Assembly: GCF_019801015.1 (NCBI RefSeq)
Contig: NZ_JAHVJZ010000010.1
Span: 119,627 to 183,626, forward strand
Source: Marinobacter nauticus
GTDB lineage: Bacteria > Pseudomonadota > Gammaproteobacteria > Enterobacterales > Shewanellaceae
Length of the DNA: 64,000 bases
Direction: 5' to 3'
Shown here: positions 63,071 to 64,000 of the stretch, piece by piece
How the letters are laid out: each line of letters starts with the position of its first letter
Numbering within the stretch: the first letter of the stretch is position 1
Notes under the pieces: generated by a model
Database searches by the model: none
Seen by the model: the letters and a program-made list of their open reading frames with translations, nothing else
What the model was told of the DNA's origin: nothing
Program-made: the position numbers and the translations under genes

Positions 63071-63643
63071 GTGCACCCAGCGGTGTTTTTGGACAGAGAT
63101 GGTGTGATTAATCGGGATCACGGTTATGTGGGCAGTATCGACGCGTTTGAGTTTCTGCCCGGCGTACTGCAAGCCTGTGCACAGTTGGTCAACGCTGGCT
63201 ACCGCCTGGTGGTCGTCACTAATCAGTCGGGCATCGCCAGAGGCTATTACGGTGAAACCGAGTTTCACATCCTGACCGAATGGATGAAGACCCAGTTCGA
63301 GGAGGCTGGAGCGCCTTTGGCCGGGGTGTATTACTGTCCTCACCATCCAGACAAAGGCGAACCGCCATACCGTACCGACTGTGAGTGTCGAAAACCGATG
63401 CCGGGCATGCTGCTGCGCGCCTGCGAAGAACTGAACCTGGACAGCGCCTCCTCCTATATAGTGGGCGATAAGTACAGTGATATGGCAGCCGGACGGCGGG
63501 CGGGGCTGAAAGCGACCTTACTGGTCGGCGACAGCGAGAGCAAAAGTGGCAAGGAGCCGGGGCAGTACTGCGACTGGCACGGTGACGATTTGGGCAAGGC
63601 CGTCGGCTGGATACTGGCAAAAACGCCGATTTTGGACAAATAA
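63071..63643 (+). CDS. gmhB: D-glycero-beta-D-manno-heptose 1,7-bisphosphate 7-phosphatase
   Basis: A 190-residue HAD-family phosphatase in ADP-heptose synthesis for LPS core. The nucleophile pair is FLDRDGVIN; T(N)QSGIARGYY is motif II; the zinc site CPHHPDKG...DCECRKP is characteristic of GmhB. It starts with GTG at 63071, after AAGGGGA. Divergent from metNIQ and upstream of an rRNA operon, a placement also seen in E. coli. Confidence 0.95.
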   Translation: MHPAVFLDRDGVINRDHGYVGSIDAFEFLPGVLQACAQLVNAGYRLVVVTNQSGIARGYYGETEFHILTEWMKTQFEEAGAPLAGVYYCPHHPDKGEPPYRTDCECRKPMPGMLLRACEELNLDSASSYIVGDKYSDMAAGRRAGLKATLLVGDSESKSGKEPGQYCDWHGDDLGKAVGWILAKTPILDK

Positions 63644-63696
63644 ACGCCCATCTGCTGCGAAACTGAACACTCAGTGCGTTTTCGTGAAAATGGGGG

Positions 63697-63724
63697 TTGC
63701 CACCGCGCGAAAGCTCCCTATAAT
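63697..63724 (+). promoter_or_regulatory. rRNA operon promoter P1
   Basis: TTGCCA (63697-63702) and TATAAT (63719-63724) with 16-bp spacing, followed by a GC-rich discriminator GCGCCTCC as in stringently controlled rRNA promoters. Confidence 0.75.
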
Positions 63725-63821
63725 GCGCCTCCGTCGACAGGGGAAACGCCCCGGGAGACAACGCCGAAACGAGAGTTGAGGCGATAAAAACAGCGGTCAG
63801 AAAGTTTTGGTGAAAACGCCC

Positions 63822-63849
63822 TTGACGCCCGCTGAGGAAGCGCTAAAAT
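63822..63849 (+). promoter_or_regulatory. rRNA operon promoter P2
   Basis: TTGACG (63822-63827) and TAAAAT (63844-63849) with 16-bp spacing, GC-containing discriminator GCGCATCC, preceded by an A/T-rich segment that may act as an UP element. Confidence 0.75.
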
Positions 63850-64000
63850 GCGCATCCTGCCTTGGAGAAACAAGGCAACGCTCTTTAACAATTAGTCAGA
63901 CAATCTGTGTGGGCACTCACGCAGTGTTGAGAAATCATCATTTTTCTCGATGCTACTGAGTGACACCAAGTTAATTCAGTATTCATTGAGTAGATTCTTC
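63850..64000 (+). ncRNA. rRNA operon leader (5' partial transcript, 16S outside the window)
   Basis: A GCCTTG/CAAGGC hairpin (63860-63875) is followed by the boxA antitermination element GCTCTTTAACA (63880-63890), standard in rRNA leaders. The 16S gene itself would begin a short distance past base 64000. Confidence 0.8.

Overview
The window reads as an ordinary, gene-dense stretch of a GC-rich gammaproteobacterial chromosome. Gene content and order (smc-zipA-ligA next to cysZ and cysK, yffB-dapE, ptsHI-crr, torTRS beside a DmsA-type reductase, a DUF4212/sodium symporter pair) suggest a marine anaerobe-capable Alteromonadales bacterium near Shewanella or Ferrimonas; that placement is inference. 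I see no insertion sequence, prophage, CRISPR array or tRNA gene. The right edge lies in the leader of an rRNA operon whose 16S gene starts beyond the window.

Layout. 0-8 kb: rlmJ, a chemoreceptor, several small unknown genes, an isochorismatase-fold hydrolase, a TolB-like propeller, a DD-peptidase-like gene, dapE and yffB. 8-16.6 kb: the TorT/TorS/TorR sensory system next to an oppositely transcribed dmsA-dmsB-chaperone operon that has no membrane-anchor gene; TorR-box-like repeats lie upstream of dmsA. 17-22.3 kb: ptsH-ptsI-crr with a divergent Enzyme I, a second chemoreceptor and cysK. 22.5-28.7 kb: an RDD membrane protein, small unknown genes, a gamma-glutamylcyclotransferase-fold gene, a DUF5916 outer-membrane protein and cysZ. 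28.8-35.4 kb: smc, zipA, ligA. 35.5-39.5 kb: a probable small RNA, an HD-GYP protein, an SDR-like gene, a SufR-like regulator with its own palindromic operator, and a SIMPL protein. 40-46.3 kb: a DUF4212/sodium symporter operon, a CBS/DUF294 signalling protein, an epsilon-like exonuclease, an LRAT-fold protein and an HDOD protein. 46.4-57.3 kb: a KAS III enzyme, then a hydroxyproline catabolic region. 57.4-63.6 kb: a zinc-ribbon-like small protein, an M48 protease with LemA, metNIQ under MetJ boxes, and gmhB. 63.65-64 kb: tandem rRNA promoters and leader.

The most coherent system is the hydroxyproline region. It encodes an epimerase, an FAD dehydrogenase, a DapA-family deaminase and an aldehyde dehydrogenase (trans-4-hydroxy-L-proline to 2-oxoglutarate), plus a dehydratase and an ornithine-cyclodeaminase-family reductase (trans-3-hydroxy-L-proline to L-proline), a proline-specific aminopeptidase and a GntR/FCD regulator. 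A palindrome, ATTGTATACAAT, sits in the divergent promoter at 51821, and its core recurs before the reductase-peptidase operon at 57291. This points to one regulon across three transcription units. Two intergenic regions (about 2.6 kb and 35.5 kb) end in minus-strand intrinsic terminators that serve no visible protein gene and may encode small RNAs.
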